A stretch of DNA of 64,000 nt, from contig CAMVHR010000011.1 of NCBI GenBank assembly GCA_947167345.1, forward strand, positions 1 to 64,000, in the 5' to 3' direction. Numbering within the stretch: position 1 is the stretch's first letter; every line of letters starts with the position of its first letter. The notes under the pieces are model-generated. The model was not told the origin of the DNA and searched no databases. It saw only the letters and a list, made by a program, of their open reading frames with translations. This document shows, piece after piece, positions 52,050-61,756 of this stretch. The stretch is from an uncultured Treponema sp. GTDB lineage: Bacteria > Spirochaetota > Spirochaetia > Treponematales > Treponemataceae. A program made the position numbers and the translations under genes.

Positions 52050-52091
52050 AGCCGAAAAATAAAAAAAATTATATTTTTTTTATTTTTCGGC

Positions 52092-52171
52092 TTGACAATT
52101 AAAAAAGGTGAATTATACTAGAACTATAGCTTACGACAACGTTTTCGTAAAAATTAATACAACGTTGTCGT
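52092..52171 (+). promoter_or_regulatory. Promoter and two LacI-type operators of the sugar-binding protein gene
   Basis: TTGACA (52092-52097), 16-nt spacer, TATACT (52114-52119). Operator 1 at 52131-52150 (near-palindrome around ACGACAACGT) and operator 2 at 52159-52171 (ACAACGTTGTCGT) both lie downstream of the predicted start, so the repressor would act as a roadblock. The two are inverted relative to each other and can also pair as one long hairpin with AGCTT/AAGCT ends. Confidence 0.75.
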
Positions 52172-52250
52172 GAAAGCTAATTAAATTGTAACCAAACAGG
52201 ATATTAATTTATTAAAAGTGTGGTTATAAAAATATTCAGGAGGAAACACA

Positions 52251-53564
52251 ATGAAAAAGACATTAGTCGCTGCCCTGGCCCTCGCTGCCCTGGCTGTAAA
52301 CTTTGCAATGGCTGCTAAAAAGCAGGGAAAAGTATTGAACATTTACTGTTGGAACGAGGAATTCCAGTCACGCTTCAATGACTACTATGCATCTAAGCTC
52401 CCTTCAGACATAAAGGTAAACTGGGTTATCACCCCTAACCAGGGTGGAGCTTATCAGGACAAGCTTGATGAAGCTCTTCTCAGACAGAAGAAAGCTAAGG
52501 CTGATGACAAGGTAGACATCTTCCTTGTAGAAGCAGACTATGCACTTAAATATGTAGACACATCTTACACACTCAATGTAAAGAAAGATGTAGGTCTTAC
52601 AGATGCAGATCTCGCACAGCAGTACAAGTATACAAAAGACATCATGACAGACAGCAAAGGAAACCTCAAAGGTGTTTCTTGGCAGGCATGTCCAGGTGGA
52701 TTCATCTATCGCCGTTCAATCGCAAAAGATGTTCTTGGTACAGATGATCCAGTAGAAGTAGGAAAGGCTCTTTCAAACTGGGACAAGTTTGATGATGTTG
52801 CTGCAAAGGCAAAGGCAAAGGGATACTTCATGGTATCTGGTTTTGATGATGACTTCCGTGTATTCTCTGACAACGTAAAGACTCCTTGGGTAGACAAGAA
52901 GACAAGCAAGATTCAGATTGACCCACAGATTCGCCGCTGGATTAAGCAGACAAAGGAATATACAGACAAGGGTTACAACAACAAGGCAAACCTTTGGTCA
53001 CCAGAAAGCTTCCAGGGTGCTGCAAAGAGCGGAAAGGTATTCGGATACTTTGGACCAGCTTGGTTCATTGACTTCTGTCTCGCACCAGCAACTCTTGACA
53101 ATCCAAACGGAGCAAAGGCTGTAGGTAACGGTTCTTACGGTGACTGGGCATTCTGTAAGGGTCCACAGGGATTCTCATGGGGTGGAACATGGATTTGTGG
53201 TGCAGCAGGTTCTGACAATATTGACTTGATCAAAGACATCATGAAGACACTTACATGTGATGCTAACACAATGGTAAAGATTGCTAAGGAAGCTGGTGAC
53301 TTTACAAACAACGAAAAGGCAATGGCACAGGTTGCTAATTCTTCTTACCAGAACCCATTCCTTGGTGGACAGAACCACATGGCATTCTTCTTGGATTCAG
53401 CAAAGTCAATCGACAAGAGCACAATGTCTGCTTATGACCAGACAATGAATGAAACAATCCAGTCTGCTATGGCTGACTACTTCAATGGAAAGGTAACAGA
53501 AGCACAGGCTTGGGACAACTTCTACATGTCTGTTATTGAAAAGCATCCTAACCTTAAGAAATAA
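52251..53564 (+). CDS. Extracellular sugar-binding protein (ABC family 1)
   Basis: 437 aa; AGGAGG before the ATG; signal peptide AALAVNFAMAAKK. Body typical of family 1 carbohydrate-binding proteins (LNIYCWNEEFQSRFNDYY, DKVDIFLVEADYALKYVD, WQACPGGFIYRRSIAKDVLG, NLWSPESFQGAAKSGKVFGYFGPAWF). Codon use is strongly biased, suggesting high expression. A terminator follows directly and no permease or ATPase is adjacent, so it relies on a transporter encoded elsewhere. Regulated by the upstream LacI gene. Confidence 0.9.
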   Translation: MKKTLVAALALAALAVNFAMAAKKQGKVLNIYCWNEEFQSRFNDYYASKLPSDIKVNWVITPNQGGAYQDKLDEALLRQKKAKADDKVDIFLVEADYALKYVDTSYTLNVKKDVGLTDADLAQQYKYTKDIMTDSKGNLKGVSWQACPGGFIYRRSIAKDVLGTDDPVEVGKALSNWDKFDDVAAKAKAKGYFMVSGFDDDFRVFSDNVKTPWVDKKTSKIQIDPQIRRWIKQTKEYTDKGYNNKANLWSPESFQGAAKSGKVFGYFGPAWFIDFCLAPATLDNPNGAKAVGNGSYGDWAFCKGPQGFSWGGTWICGAAGSDNIDLIKDIMKTLTCDANTMVKIAKEAGDFTNNEKAMAQVANSSYQNPFLGGQNHMAFFLDSAKSIDKSTMSAYDQTMNETIQSAMADYFNGKVTEAQAWDNFYMSVIEKHPNLKK

Positions 53565-53600
53565 GTCAAGCATCAACTTAGCTTGATATAAGTCAATTAA

Positions 53601-53628
53601 GACCACCTTCGGGTGGTCTTTTTTTTTT
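53601..53628 (+). terminator. Strong intrinsic terminator after the sugar-binding protein gene
   Basis: GACCACC-TTCG-GGTGGTC stem with a stable tetraloop followed by T10. Confidence 0.95.
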
Positions 53629-53710
53629 ATTTCACAGGTTCTTGTATTACATAGATAAAAAAAAACTGCCTCCTAATGGAAGCAGGGGAAATACTTTAAG
53701 CAGGCAAGCT

Positions 53711-55393
53711 CTAGAACAAACCTGTTATAACTCCATTATCATCTACATCAATATTCAAAGCAGAAGGAGCTTTTGGCAAGCCAGGCATGTCCATTATGTC
53801 TCCGGCGAATGCCACTACAAACCCCGCACCGCTATACAGCTGAACATCACGTACCGGGAATACATATCCTTCCGGGGCACCTGTAAGATTCTTATCATGG
53901 CTAATAGAATTCTGTGTCTTTGCCATACATATTGGTAAATCGCCATATCCCTGCTCTTCATACTGCTTAAGTTTTTTAAGAGCCTTGCTTTCAAACTCAA
54001 CACGCTCTGCATGATAAATCTCAGTTGCAAGTGTTTTAATTTTGTCGGCAAGTTTCATTTCAGACGGATACAAAAGTTTAAAATCAGAAGGCTTGTCACA
54101 GAGTTCTGCAACAGTTTCTGCAAGGGCGGTAGCTCCCTCTCCACCTTTGCCCCAACCTTCACAAAGAACAGCATTACTTCCAGCGTCCTTTGCAAGTTTC
54201 TGAACCAAAGAAATTTCAGAATCGGTATCTGTTACAAACTTATTTACAGCAATGACAACAGGAATGCCAAACTTAGACATGTTCTGAATATGAGCACGAA
54301 CATTAGAAAAGCCCTTTTCAATGGCTGCTGTATTTTCTACTGACAAATCAGCTTTTGCTACACCACCGTGCATCTTTATTGCACGAATAGTCACAACAAT
54401 AACAGAAGCAGAAGGAACAATGCCACTCTTTCGGCACTTTATATCAAAGAATTTTTCTGCCCCCAAATCAGCGGCAAAACCAGCTTCTGTTACTACATAA
54501 TCACCAGTTGCAAGGGCACACAAAGTTGCATTTACAGAGTTGCAGCCATGAGCAATGTTTGCAAAAGGTCCGCCATGAATAAATGCAGGAGTATGTTCAA
54601 GAGTCTGAACAAGATTAGGGCGGATTGCGTCTTTAAGCAATGCTGCTACAGCGCCAGTACATTTCAGTTCACCAAAAAGAACAGGACGCTTATCATAAGT
54701 TTCTGCAATAATAATTTTAGCAATGCGCTCTTTTAATTCCGTAATAGATTTAGACAGACATACAATTGCCATAATCTCGCTTGCTACAGAAATCTGGAAA
54801 TGAGACTCCCTTGGAACCCCATCAACCCTTGAACCAAGACCAATAATGACATTGCGAAGTGCACGGTCGTTCAAATCAACACATCTTTTCCAAGAAACAG
54901 TACGAGGATCAATACCAAGCTCATTTCCCTGCTGAAGATGATTGTCTATCAATGCTGCCATAAGATTGTTTGCAGCGGTAATAGCATGAATATCTCCAGT
55001 AAAGTGAAGATTTATATCTTCCATAGGAACAACCTGTGCATATCCACCACCACAGGCTCCACCCTTAACACCAAAACAAGGGCCCAAGGAAGGTTCCCTC
55101 AATGCAATGACAGATTTTTTTCCTATGCGGCGCAATCCGTCTCCTAATGCAATAGTCACGGTAGACTTTCCTTCACCTGCGGCCGTAGGTGTCATTGCAG
55201 TAACAAGAATAAGTTTTCCGCGTGCTGAAGAGTTCATAGCCTTCGACTGCAATTCATTCATCTTCTTAAAATTGAGTTTTGCCTTATACGCTCCATAAAA
55301 ATCCAAATCACTCTGAGCAATATCAATCTTCTGTGCAACTTCCACAACAGGAAGCATTTCATTCTTCTGTGCAATCTCTATATCAGACAACAT
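53711..55393 (-). CDS. fhs: Formate-tetrahydrofolate ligase
   Basis: 560 aa; AGGGG before the ATG. Signatures: VTAMTPTAAGEGKSTVTIALGDGLRRIGK, REPSLGPCFGVKGGACGGGYAQVVPMEDINLHFTGD, TPAFIHGGPFANIAHGCNS, TEAGFAADLGAEKFFDIKCR, ICMAKTQNS. Makes 10-formyl-THF from formate, THF and ATP for one-carbon metabolism. Confidence 0.97.
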   Translation of the reverse strand: MLSDIEIAQKNEMLPVVEVAQKIDIAQSDLDFYGAYKAKLNFKKMNELQSKAMNSSARGKLILVTAMTPTAAGEGKSTVTIALGDGLRRIGKKSVIALREPSLGPCFGVKGGACGGGYAQVVPMEDINLHFTGDIHAITAANNLMAALIDNHLQQGNELGIDPRTVSWKRCVDLNDRALRNVIIGLGSRVDGVPRESHFQISVASEIMAIVCLSKSITELKERIAKIIIAETYDKRPVLFGELKCTGAVAALLKDAIRPNLVQTLEHTPAFIHGGPFANIAHGCNSVNATLCALATGDYVVTEAGFAADLGAEKFFDIKCRKSGIVPSASVIVVTIRAIKMHGGVAKADLSVENTAAIEKGFSNVRAHIQNMSKFGIPVVIAVNKFVTDTDSEISLVQKLAKDAGSNAVLCEGWGKGGEGATALAETVAELCDKPSDFKLLYPSEMKLADKIKTLATEIYHAERVEFESKALKKLKQYEEQGYGDLPICMAKTQNSISHDKNLTGAPEGYVFPVRDVQLYSGAGFVVAFAGDIMDMPGLPKAPSALNIDVDDNGVITGLF

Positions 55394-55416
55394 ATTACAC
55401 CCCTTTATCTAAATTC

Positions 55417-56163
55417 TTATTTATTAACACCAAGCAATAAAAGTTCTTCTGCTGTAAGTTCCCTGCACTCCCCCACTTGCAGAGACTGATCAAGTACAAG
55501 TTTATTAAACTGAATGCGCTTAAGATATACAACTTCATTTTCCAAAGCAGCAAAAAGCCTTTTTACTTCATGATACTTTCCCTCACAGACAGTCAGCAGA
55601 CATTCTATATCAGTTTTCCATTCTATCTGTGCCGGCAAACAGTCACAGGCTTCTTCTCTACCCTCTGCTTCAATATGCATTCCTGCCGAAAGCTTTTGAG
55701 CATAGCTCAATTTTTTTTCATCATCAACAGCATCCCTCAAATGAACTTCATACACTTTTGGAACATTGTTTTTGGGAGAAGTCAGCCTATGAAGCAAATC
55801 TCCGTCCGTAGTAAATATCAAAAGACCTTCGGTATCAACATCAAGCCGACCTACAGTACTTGCTTCAACTCCCGAAAATTTCCGTCTGAACTCTAGCGGT
55901 AAAAGTTCATATACAGTCGGATGAGCTCCATCTTTTGTTGAACACACATAGCCATCTTGCTTATTCATCATTACATATAGATGTTTCTTTATGACAAGAG
56001 GAACTCCGTTTACACTTATAGAATCTTTTTCGTCATCAACATGAACATCAACAGCAATAGGCATTTGCCCATTCACAGAAACAGCACCACTGTGAATAAG
56101 AGCCTTTACATCTTTACGAGAACCAAAACCATTGTTTGCAAGAAGTTTGTCTAAACGAACCAT
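55417..56163 (-). CDS. RsuA/RluB-family pseudouridine synthase
   Basis: 248 aa: an S4 domain (VRLDKLLANNGFGSRKDVKALIHSGAVSVNG), then the synthase core with STVGRLDVDTEGLLIFTTDGDLLHRLTSP containing the catalytic Asp, and LTVCEGKYHEVKRLFAAL. Modifies rRNA; which uridine cannot be told. It starts 1 nt after the stop of the TPR gene and lies just before fhs. Confidence 0.92.
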   Translation of the reverse strand: MVRLDKLLANNGFGSRKDVKALIHSGAVSVNGQMPIAVDVHVDDEKDSISVNGVPLVIKKHLYVMMNKQDGYVCSTKDGAHPTVYELLPLEFRRKFSGVEASTVGRLDVDTEGLLIFTTDGDLLHRLTSPKNNVPKVYEVHLRDAVDDEKKLSYAQKLSAGMHIEAEGREEACDCLPAQIEWKTDIECLLTVCEGKYHEVKRLFAALENEVVYLKRIQFNKLVLDQSLQVGECRELTAEELLLLGVNK

Positions 56164-56164
56164 A

Positions 56165-57418
56165 TTATTTCCTGCAAGCCTGACGCATCTGTTCCAAGCT
56201 CTCGTTCAAATTCGTAATTCCTGCAGCCTCAAAGAATTTTTCAGCGCTATCAATTGCAGGAACAGCTTTATCATAATCCTTTGCTTCTATATGCAAATTA
56301 GCAAGAAATGTATACAAATACCCAAGAACAGAAGATTTTCCTTCAAACGCTTTTATGGCATTGTCACACAAAATTACAGCATTTTCTATGTAGCCGGAAT
56401 GAACATACAATCCTAATGTCTGATAAAACCATTGCAGATTCTTAGGATTCTTTTCAAATGCATTCAAATAAAATTCAGAAGCTTTATCAATCTTATTATC
56501 AGCCGCATACATATCACCAAGTTTCATATCAGGCAGATACGAATCAGGAAAATCTTTCTTTAAACGAAACAGTTCTTTCTCAGCTTGAGTAAAATTCTGC
56601 AGACACAAATAAGCTTCTGCAACAAGAATATATGCGTCAAGCTGAAAATCTTTATTGTCTTTATATGCTTTAGCAGCCTTAGTCGCAGGCTCTATTCCCT
56701 CATCAAATTTTCCCAAAGACATAAGGCTCAATGCATAGTTATATAAAGCATTTGCATTTGTATCGTCTAATGCCAATGACTTTGCATAATATTCTACAGA
56801 CTCGTCATACAAGCCTTCTTCCATGCGAAGGTTTGCATAACGCTGAGCAGTTCTTGCATCATAAAATCCAGAATCAACAGCCTTTTTAAGATTGTCACGT
56901 GCAAGAGCCCTAATTTCTGGCTCGGTTTTTATCCAGTTATCTCCAAACAAAAGAAGCACTTCGTAATAATAATTTCCAAGAGCATAATTAATGCACGGCG
57001 AAGTTCCATTTTGACTTTCATACTGCTGAACTACTTTTTCCACATCGTAAGAAATCATGTCAAGCTTGCCAGGATTAAGGCGGACTTCATTCAAAGCCTC
57101 TCCTTTTTTTAAATCTTTAAAGGCAAAAGAAGTATGAGCTTCTGTATTTGCAAAATACTGAGTGCAGACATCAACCTTTTTAGCAATGATATAATCGCTG
57201 TCATCTGCCCCCAAAGCATCCCAGGCACTTTTATATTTTTTAGAAGCAATAAGTGAATCCGCATTTTTTATTCTTTTTTTTGCAAAAGACGGAGCAGAAG
57301 CATAAACATCATTTCCAGAAGGCTTTTTTTCAGCAGAAAAAGCAACACAAGTTGCAGAGAAAGTTAATGATACAAACAGAATTGAAAATAGAAAAAATTT
57401 GAACAGTGTCATCTTCAT
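56165..57418 (-). CDS. Exported TPR protein
   Basis: 417 aa with signal peptide (TCVAFSAEK). Residues about 130-390 hold around seven TPRs (SPCINYALGNYYYEVLLLFGD, EESVEYYAKSLALDDTNANALYNYALSLMSLGKFDEGIEPATKA, AYLCLQNFTQAEKELFRLKKDFPDSYLPDMKLGDMYA). Probably a periplasmic scaffold; partner unknown. Upstream of the pseudouridine synthase with a 1-nt gap. Confidence 0.82.
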   Translation of the reverse strand: MKMTLFKFFLFSILFVSLTFSATCVAFSAEKKPSGNDVYASAPSFAKKRIKNADSLIASKKYKSAWDALGADDSDYIIAKKVDVCTQYFANTEAHTSFAFKDLKKGEALNEVRLNPGKLDMISYDVEKVVQQYESQNGTSPCINYALGNYYYEVLLLFGDNWIKTEPEIRALARDNLKKAVDSGFYDARTAQRYANLRMEEGLYDESVEYYAKSLALDDTNANALYNYALSLMSLGKFDEGIEPATKAAKAYKDNKDFQLDAYILVAEAYLCLQNFTQAEKELFRLKKDFPDSYLPDMKLGDMYAADNKIDKASEFYLNAFEKNPKNLQWFYQTLGLYVHSGYIENAVILCDNAIKAFEGKSSVLGYLYTFLANLHIEAKDYDKAVPAIDSAEKFFEAAGITNLNESLEQMRQACRK

Positions 57419-57465
57419 AATAAGTGCAATAATTATATCATGATGTCTTGATGAGCGACAAGCAG

Positions 57466-58365
57466 TTACACATGCTGAATGTAGGAATGAAGGGCATTTA
57501 GCACACGCTTTTTATCACCACTCCACAATGGTGCAATCAAAAGTTTTTTTGGCCCGTCACCAGTAAGCCTATGTACGACAGTCTGTGGAGGAATAATCTT
57601 TAAGCAGTCTGCAACAACCTTACAATATTCTTCCAGAGTAAAAACATGAAAAGGGTTCCTTTTATATTCTTTACCTAAAGCAGTTCCTTCAAGAACATGA
57701 AGCATTTGAAGTTTGATGCCGTCAAGTACAGGTGTCAGCCCCGAAAGATATCGTACAGTTTCAAGCATGTCTTCATGACTTTCATCAGGCAGCCCCAAAA
57801 TGACATGCACAATAACAGTAATGTTTCTCTCTTTCAAACGCCTGTAGGCATCTTCAAATACAGAAAGCTCATAACCGCGATGAATACGTATTGCTGTAGA
57901 TTCATGAACAGTTTGCAGTCCCAATTCAACCCAGACCGGCTTTATTTCATTTAATTCGCAAAGCATGTCTACAATTTCAGGAGGCAAACAATCAGGACGA
58001 GTACCTATAGAAAGAGCTACAATTTCAGGAAATAAAATAGTCTGCCTAAACACAGGCTTTAGTACAGAGACAGGAGCATAAGTATTTGTAAAAGACTGAA
58101 AATAAGCAATGTATTTCCGTTCTTTCTCAGACGTTTTTTTGGGAAATTTACTGTCTACCATAAGCTTTGCCTTTTGAATCTGAACAGAAATATCTTCCGG
58201 CTCAGTAGCAAAATCTCCAGAGCCACCAGCAGAACAGAATGTACAGCCTCCAAAACCTTTTGTACCGTCACGAGTTGGACAGGTACATCCGGTAGAAAGC
58301 GAAAGCTTATAAACTTTTGATCCAAAAGTCTTTTTTAGATAATCAGAAAGAGAATGATACGTCAT
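57466..58365 (-). CDS. Radical SAM protein (TIGR01212/YhcC-like)
   Basis: 299 aa. N-terminal cluster motif LSTGCTCPTRDGTKGFGGCTFCSAGGSGDF, in which three Cys bind the 4Fe-4S cluster, then YIAYFQSFTNTYAPV, SIGTRPDCLPPEIV, VELGLQTVHESTAIRIHRGY, GIKLQMLHVLEGTALG. Matches the YhcC/TIGR01212 group, which has been linked to tRNA modification in other bacteria but is poorly characterised. Confidence 0.92.
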   Translation of the reverse strand: MTYHSLSDYLKKTFGSKVYKLSLSTGCTCPTRDGTKGFGGCTFCSAGGSGDFATEPEDISVQIQKAKLMVDSKFPKKTSEKERKYIAYFQSFTNTYAPVSVLKPVFRQTILFPEIVALSIGTRPDCLPPEIVDMLCELNEIKPVWVELGLQTVHESTAIRIHRGYELSVFEDAYRRLKERNITVIVHVILGLPDESHEDMLETVRYLSGLTPVLDGIKLQMLHVLEGTALGKEYKRNPFHVFTLEEYCKVVADCLKIIPPQTVVHRLTGDGPKKLLIAPLWSGDKKRVLNALHSYIQHV

Positions 58366-58379
58366 GGATCATGACAATC

Positions 58380-58988
58380 TTATTCATAGTTATCAAAGTA
58401 TTTTGAATCTTCAAGATACTTGCGTCGTGACATTACAAGGTTTATCAATTCCTGATACATATTGTAGTCAACTTCGAGCGCAAGTGGGAAAATAAAATAC
58501 TCTGTTTCATCGCAATATCGTTCAATAAATTCCGCACTGGTAACAAAGCCAAGGCTTATCATGTTACTTATTCTGTCAGCACATTTTAGAACTTTGGCAT
58601 TGTGACTGCCTTCTTCAAGAATGCCACGAAGGAATTCTCTTTTAAGCTGCCCCTGCTTTTTGGTTACTTCCATAACCAGTTTCAGTACTTCAGGACCATC
58701 AGAATCCGCGTTTGCAATAAGATTTGGATCATAGCCGGGAATGTCTTCAATAACGTCATGAACACAACTTGCCTTAAGCAGAACGCTGTCGATATAGCCA
58801 TAGTCAATCAGAATGCCCATGGTATCTATCTGATGGCGGAACATGTTTCCACCTGCAAACCTCGCCTTTCCTATGAGCGAAGTTGCAATCTGCATATAAG
58901 GAGCAAGCTTGATGTCACTCAGCATAAGCATGTGGTCTTTATCCATTTCAGACGGTTTTTCAGTTGCAGTATTAAAGACTCTTCCCAT
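58380..58988 (-). CDS. Small alarmone hydrolase-like HD protein
   Basis: 202 aa. Resembles the (p)ppGpp hydrolase half of RelA/SpoT: FRHQIDTMGIL (first His), LKASCVHDVIEDIPGY (HD and ED motif), LKCADRISNMISL (Asp and Asn). All metal-site residues of the hydrolase are present, and no synthetase domain follows. Could hydrolyse (p)ppGpp or another 3'-phosphate nucleotide; assignment is by motif only. It lies 11 nt downstream of valS on the same strand. Confidence 0.75.
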   Translation of the reverse strand: MGRVFNTATEKPSEMDKDHMLMLSDIKLAPYMQIATSLIGKARFAGGNMFRHQIDTMGILIDYGYIDSVLLKASCVHDVIEDIPGYDPNLIANADSDGPEVLKLVMEVTKKQGQLKREFLRGILEEGSHNAKVLKCADRISNMISLGFVTSAEFIERYCDETEYFIFPLALEVDYNMYQELINLVMSRRKYLEDSKYFDNYE

Positions 58989-58999
58989 GCTCAGCCTCC

Positions 59000-61756
59000 T
59001 TATAGTGCCTGTACGTAAGAATTAAGCTTTTCAACACGTCTCTTGCTAGATTCAAGCTTATCTTTTTCCGCCTGAACAACATCAGCAGGAGCATGTTCCA
59101 CAAACTTTCCGCTCAACTTGGCTTCGCTCTTCTTTATTACAGCTTCTTCGGCTGCAATTTCTTTCTTAAAGCGAGCAACAAGCTGATCCTTGTTTATGCT
59201 TTCATCAACAAGCAGGAAAGCTTCAAAGCCTTCGCCGACAGTACCGATAGCCTTTTCAGGTTTTGCATTTACAAACTCAGTCTTTGCAACACCTGCAAGA
59301 AGCTCAATCATATCTGTCTTTTCTTTTATAACATCGGCATTTGAACCTGAAGAAATCATAATTGCTACATTAACTTTTGAAGCAGGATCAATGCCACATT
59401 CAACACGCAAACCGCGAATATTGCGGATAAGTTCCTTAAGAACAGCAAAACGTGCTGTTACAGTTTCATTCACACGACTATCGTTCGGAGCTGGATAAGG
59501 AGCATCAACCAACATTCCCATGTAAGAACTGTTTGAAATAATCTTCTGCTCACCAGCCTTTGCCCTGTTATCAATAATCTCTGACAATGGAAGTTTAGAA
59601 TAAATTTCTTCTGTAACAAATGGAACATACGGATGCAAAAGACGAAGAGTTTCTTCCATTACGTTCAAAAGAACAGAAACAGCACGGTCTTTTTCATGAT
59701 CATCACCATTACGGAATGAAAGTTTTGTGGCTTCAACATACCAGTCACAGAAATCATTCCAGAAATATTCGTAAAGTGCTGAAGCACCGTCATTGTAGCG
59801 GTAATTTTCAAATGCAGACTTAGCATTGCGCACGGCATTGTCAAGACATGAATAAATCCAGCGGTCAAGTTCTGTAAGGTCAGAATCCTTTACAGGAATA
59901 AGATTTCTGCCTTCAAGATTGCCAAGTATATAGCGGCTTGCGTTCCAAATCTTATTACAGAAACGGCTGCCCATCTTAAAGCTGTCCTTGTCAATCAAGA
60001 TGTCCTGTCCCTGCGCACACATGTAACTCAAAGTGAACTTAAGGGCATCCGCACCGTACATGTCAATTATTTCAAGAGGGTCAATTCCGTTTCCAAGAGA
60101 CTTGGACATCTTGCGTCCCTGCTTGTCACGGACAAGACCGTGAATGTATATGTCATGGAACGGAGCCTTGCCTGTAAACTCCAAACCAGCCATAATCATA
60201 CGGCTAACCCAGAAGAAAATAATGTCATAAGCCGTTACAAGTGCTGTAGTTGGATAGAACTGTGCAAGATCCGCAGTCTGCTCTGGCCATCCCAATGTAC
60301 CGAACGGCCACAACCAAGAACTGAACCAAGTATCCATTACATCTGGATCCTGATTAAGTTTGTCCGCTCCTGCCTTACACTTAGGACAGCATGTCGGATC
60401 TTCCCGGGAAACAATTGTCTCGCCACAGTTCTGACAGTACCATACAGGAATGCGGTGGCCCCACCACAACTGACGGCTTATGCACCAGTCACGGATGTTT
60501 TCCATCCAGCGCGCATAAGTGTTTTCCCATTTTTTAGGGAAGAATACGATGTCTCCATCTTTCCAAGCCTTAAGGGCTTTATCTGCCAAAGGACGCATCT
60601 TTACAAACCACTGGTCGCTAAGATAAGGCTCTACGACAGTGTTACAGCGGTAGCAGTGACCTACCGAGTGCTTTATTTTATCTTCGCCTTTGAAGAGTCC
60701 AAGCTCTTTCAAGTCTTCTATTATAAGCTTTCTTGCTTCGGCACACTTCATGCCGCGGTATTTCTCCGGACAGTTTTCGTTAAGTGTTCCGTCCGGATTA
60801 AGCAGGTTGATTACTTCAAGATTATGTCTCTTACCAACTTCCCAGTCGTTAGGGTCATGGGCTGGAGTAATCTTTACCATACCTGTTCCAAACTCTTTAT
60901 CTACATAAGCATCAGCAATGAGCGGAATTGTGCGGTCTGTCAAAGGAAGCTTAAGTTTTTTTCCTATTATATTCTTATAGCGTTCGTCTTCAGGATTTAC
61001 GGCAACAGCAGTATCGCCCAAAAGTGTTTCAGGACGTGTAGTTGCAATTTCGATTCTTGTAGAACCGTCAGGAGCAGGGCCATCGGCATACTCATAATAG
61101 ATATGGTACATTGCTCCGTCTGTGTCTGTATGCTCAACTTCGTCATCGGCAAGGGCTGTTCCACAACGAGGACACCAGTTTACAAGATAATGTCCCTTAT
61201 AAATAAGTCCGCGCTCATAGAGCGTTACGAAAACATGGCGGACAGCCTTTGAAAGGCCTTCGTCAAATGTAAAGCGTTCGCGTGTCCAGTCAACGCTGTT
61301 TCCAAGCTTTCGCTGCTGTTTTACGATAGTATCATGGTGTTCATTAGAAACTGCCCATGTGCGCTCAAGGAATTTCTCGCGTCCTAAAGCCTGTCTGCTT
61401 GTTCCTTCCTTTTTAAGAGCTCTCTCAACTACATTCTGAGTTGCAATTCCTGCATGGTCTGTACCAGGAAGCCACAAGGTATCATCACCAATCATGCGGT
61501 GATAGCGTACTACGATGTCCTGCAATGTATTATTAAGTCCGTGTCCCATGTGCAGAACGCCTGTAACGTTTGGAGGTGGGATAACGACTACATATTTACC
61601 GACTTTTCCGTGTTCTTTAGTTTTTAAATAATTCTGGTGCAATGGGGAACTTTCATCGGAAGCAGGCTTGAACATGCCTTTTTCTACCCATTCATTATAT
61701 ATTCTGTCTTCAAAATCTTTTGGATTATATGCTTTTTCAAGCTCTATACCTTTCAT
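59000..61756 (-). CDS. valS: Valyl-tRNA synthetase
   Basis: 918 aa. Class I synthetase: PPPNVTGVLHMGHGLNNT (HIGH), WLPGTDHAGIATQNVVER, editing domain TTRPETLLGDTAVAVNP, DVMDTWFSSWLWPF, GRKMSKSLGNGIDP (KMSKS), and a C-terminal coiled coil (FKKEIAAEEAVIKKSEAKLSG...ESSKRRVEKL). Zinc-type CxxC pairs (CPRCGTAL, CQNCGE, CCPKC) are present. Full length. Confidence 0.97.
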   Translation of the reverse strand: MKGIELEKAYNPKDFEDRIYNEWVEKGMFKPASDESSPLHQNYLKTKEHGKVGKYVVVIPPPNVTGVLHMGHGLNNTLQDIVVRYHRMIGDDTLWLPGTDHAGIATQNVVERALKKEGTSRQALGREKFLERTWAVSNEHHDTIVKQQRKLGNSVDWTRERFTFDEGLSKAVRHVFVTLYERGLIYKGHYLVNWCPRCGTALADDEVEHTDTDGAMYHIYYEYADGPAPDGSTRIEIATTRPETLLGDTAVAVNPEDERYKNIIGKKLKLPLTDRTIPLIADAYVDKEFGTGMVKITPAHDPNDWEVGKRHNLEVINLLNPDGTLNENCPEKYRGMKCAEARKLIIEDLKELGLFKGEDKIKHSVGHCYRCNTVVEPYLSDQWFVKMRPLADKALKAWKDGDIVFFPKKWENTYARWMENIRDWCISRQLWWGHRIPVWYCQNCGETIVSREDPTCCPKCKAGADKLNQDPDVMDTWFSSWLWPFGTLGWPEQTADLAQFYPTTALVTAYDIIFFWVSRMIMAGLEFTGKAPFHDIYIHGLVRDKQGRKMSKSLGNGIDPLEIIDMYGADALKFTLSYMCAQGQDILIDKDSFKMGSRFCNKIWNASRYILGNLEGRNLIPVKDSDLTELDRWIYSCLDNAVRNAKSAFENYRYNDGASALYEYFWNDFCDWYVEATKLSFRNGDDHEKDRAVSVLLNVMEETLRLLHPYVPFVTEEIYSKLPLSEIIDNRAKAGEQKIISNSSYMGMLVDAPYPAPNDSRVNETVTARFAVLKELIRNIRGLRVECGIDPASKVNVAIMISSGSNADVIKEKTDMIELLAGVAKTEFVNAKPEKAIGTVGEGFEAFLLVDESINKDQLVARFKKEIAAEEAVIKKSEAKLSGKFVEHAPADVVQAEKDKLESSKRRVEKLNSYVQAL

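Noticed and set aside
60140..61252. 370-codon plus-strand frame opposite valS
   Set aside because: It lies wholly within the valS frame, which has complete synthetase signatures; the opposite frame is Cys/Tyr/Phe-rich with no domain features.
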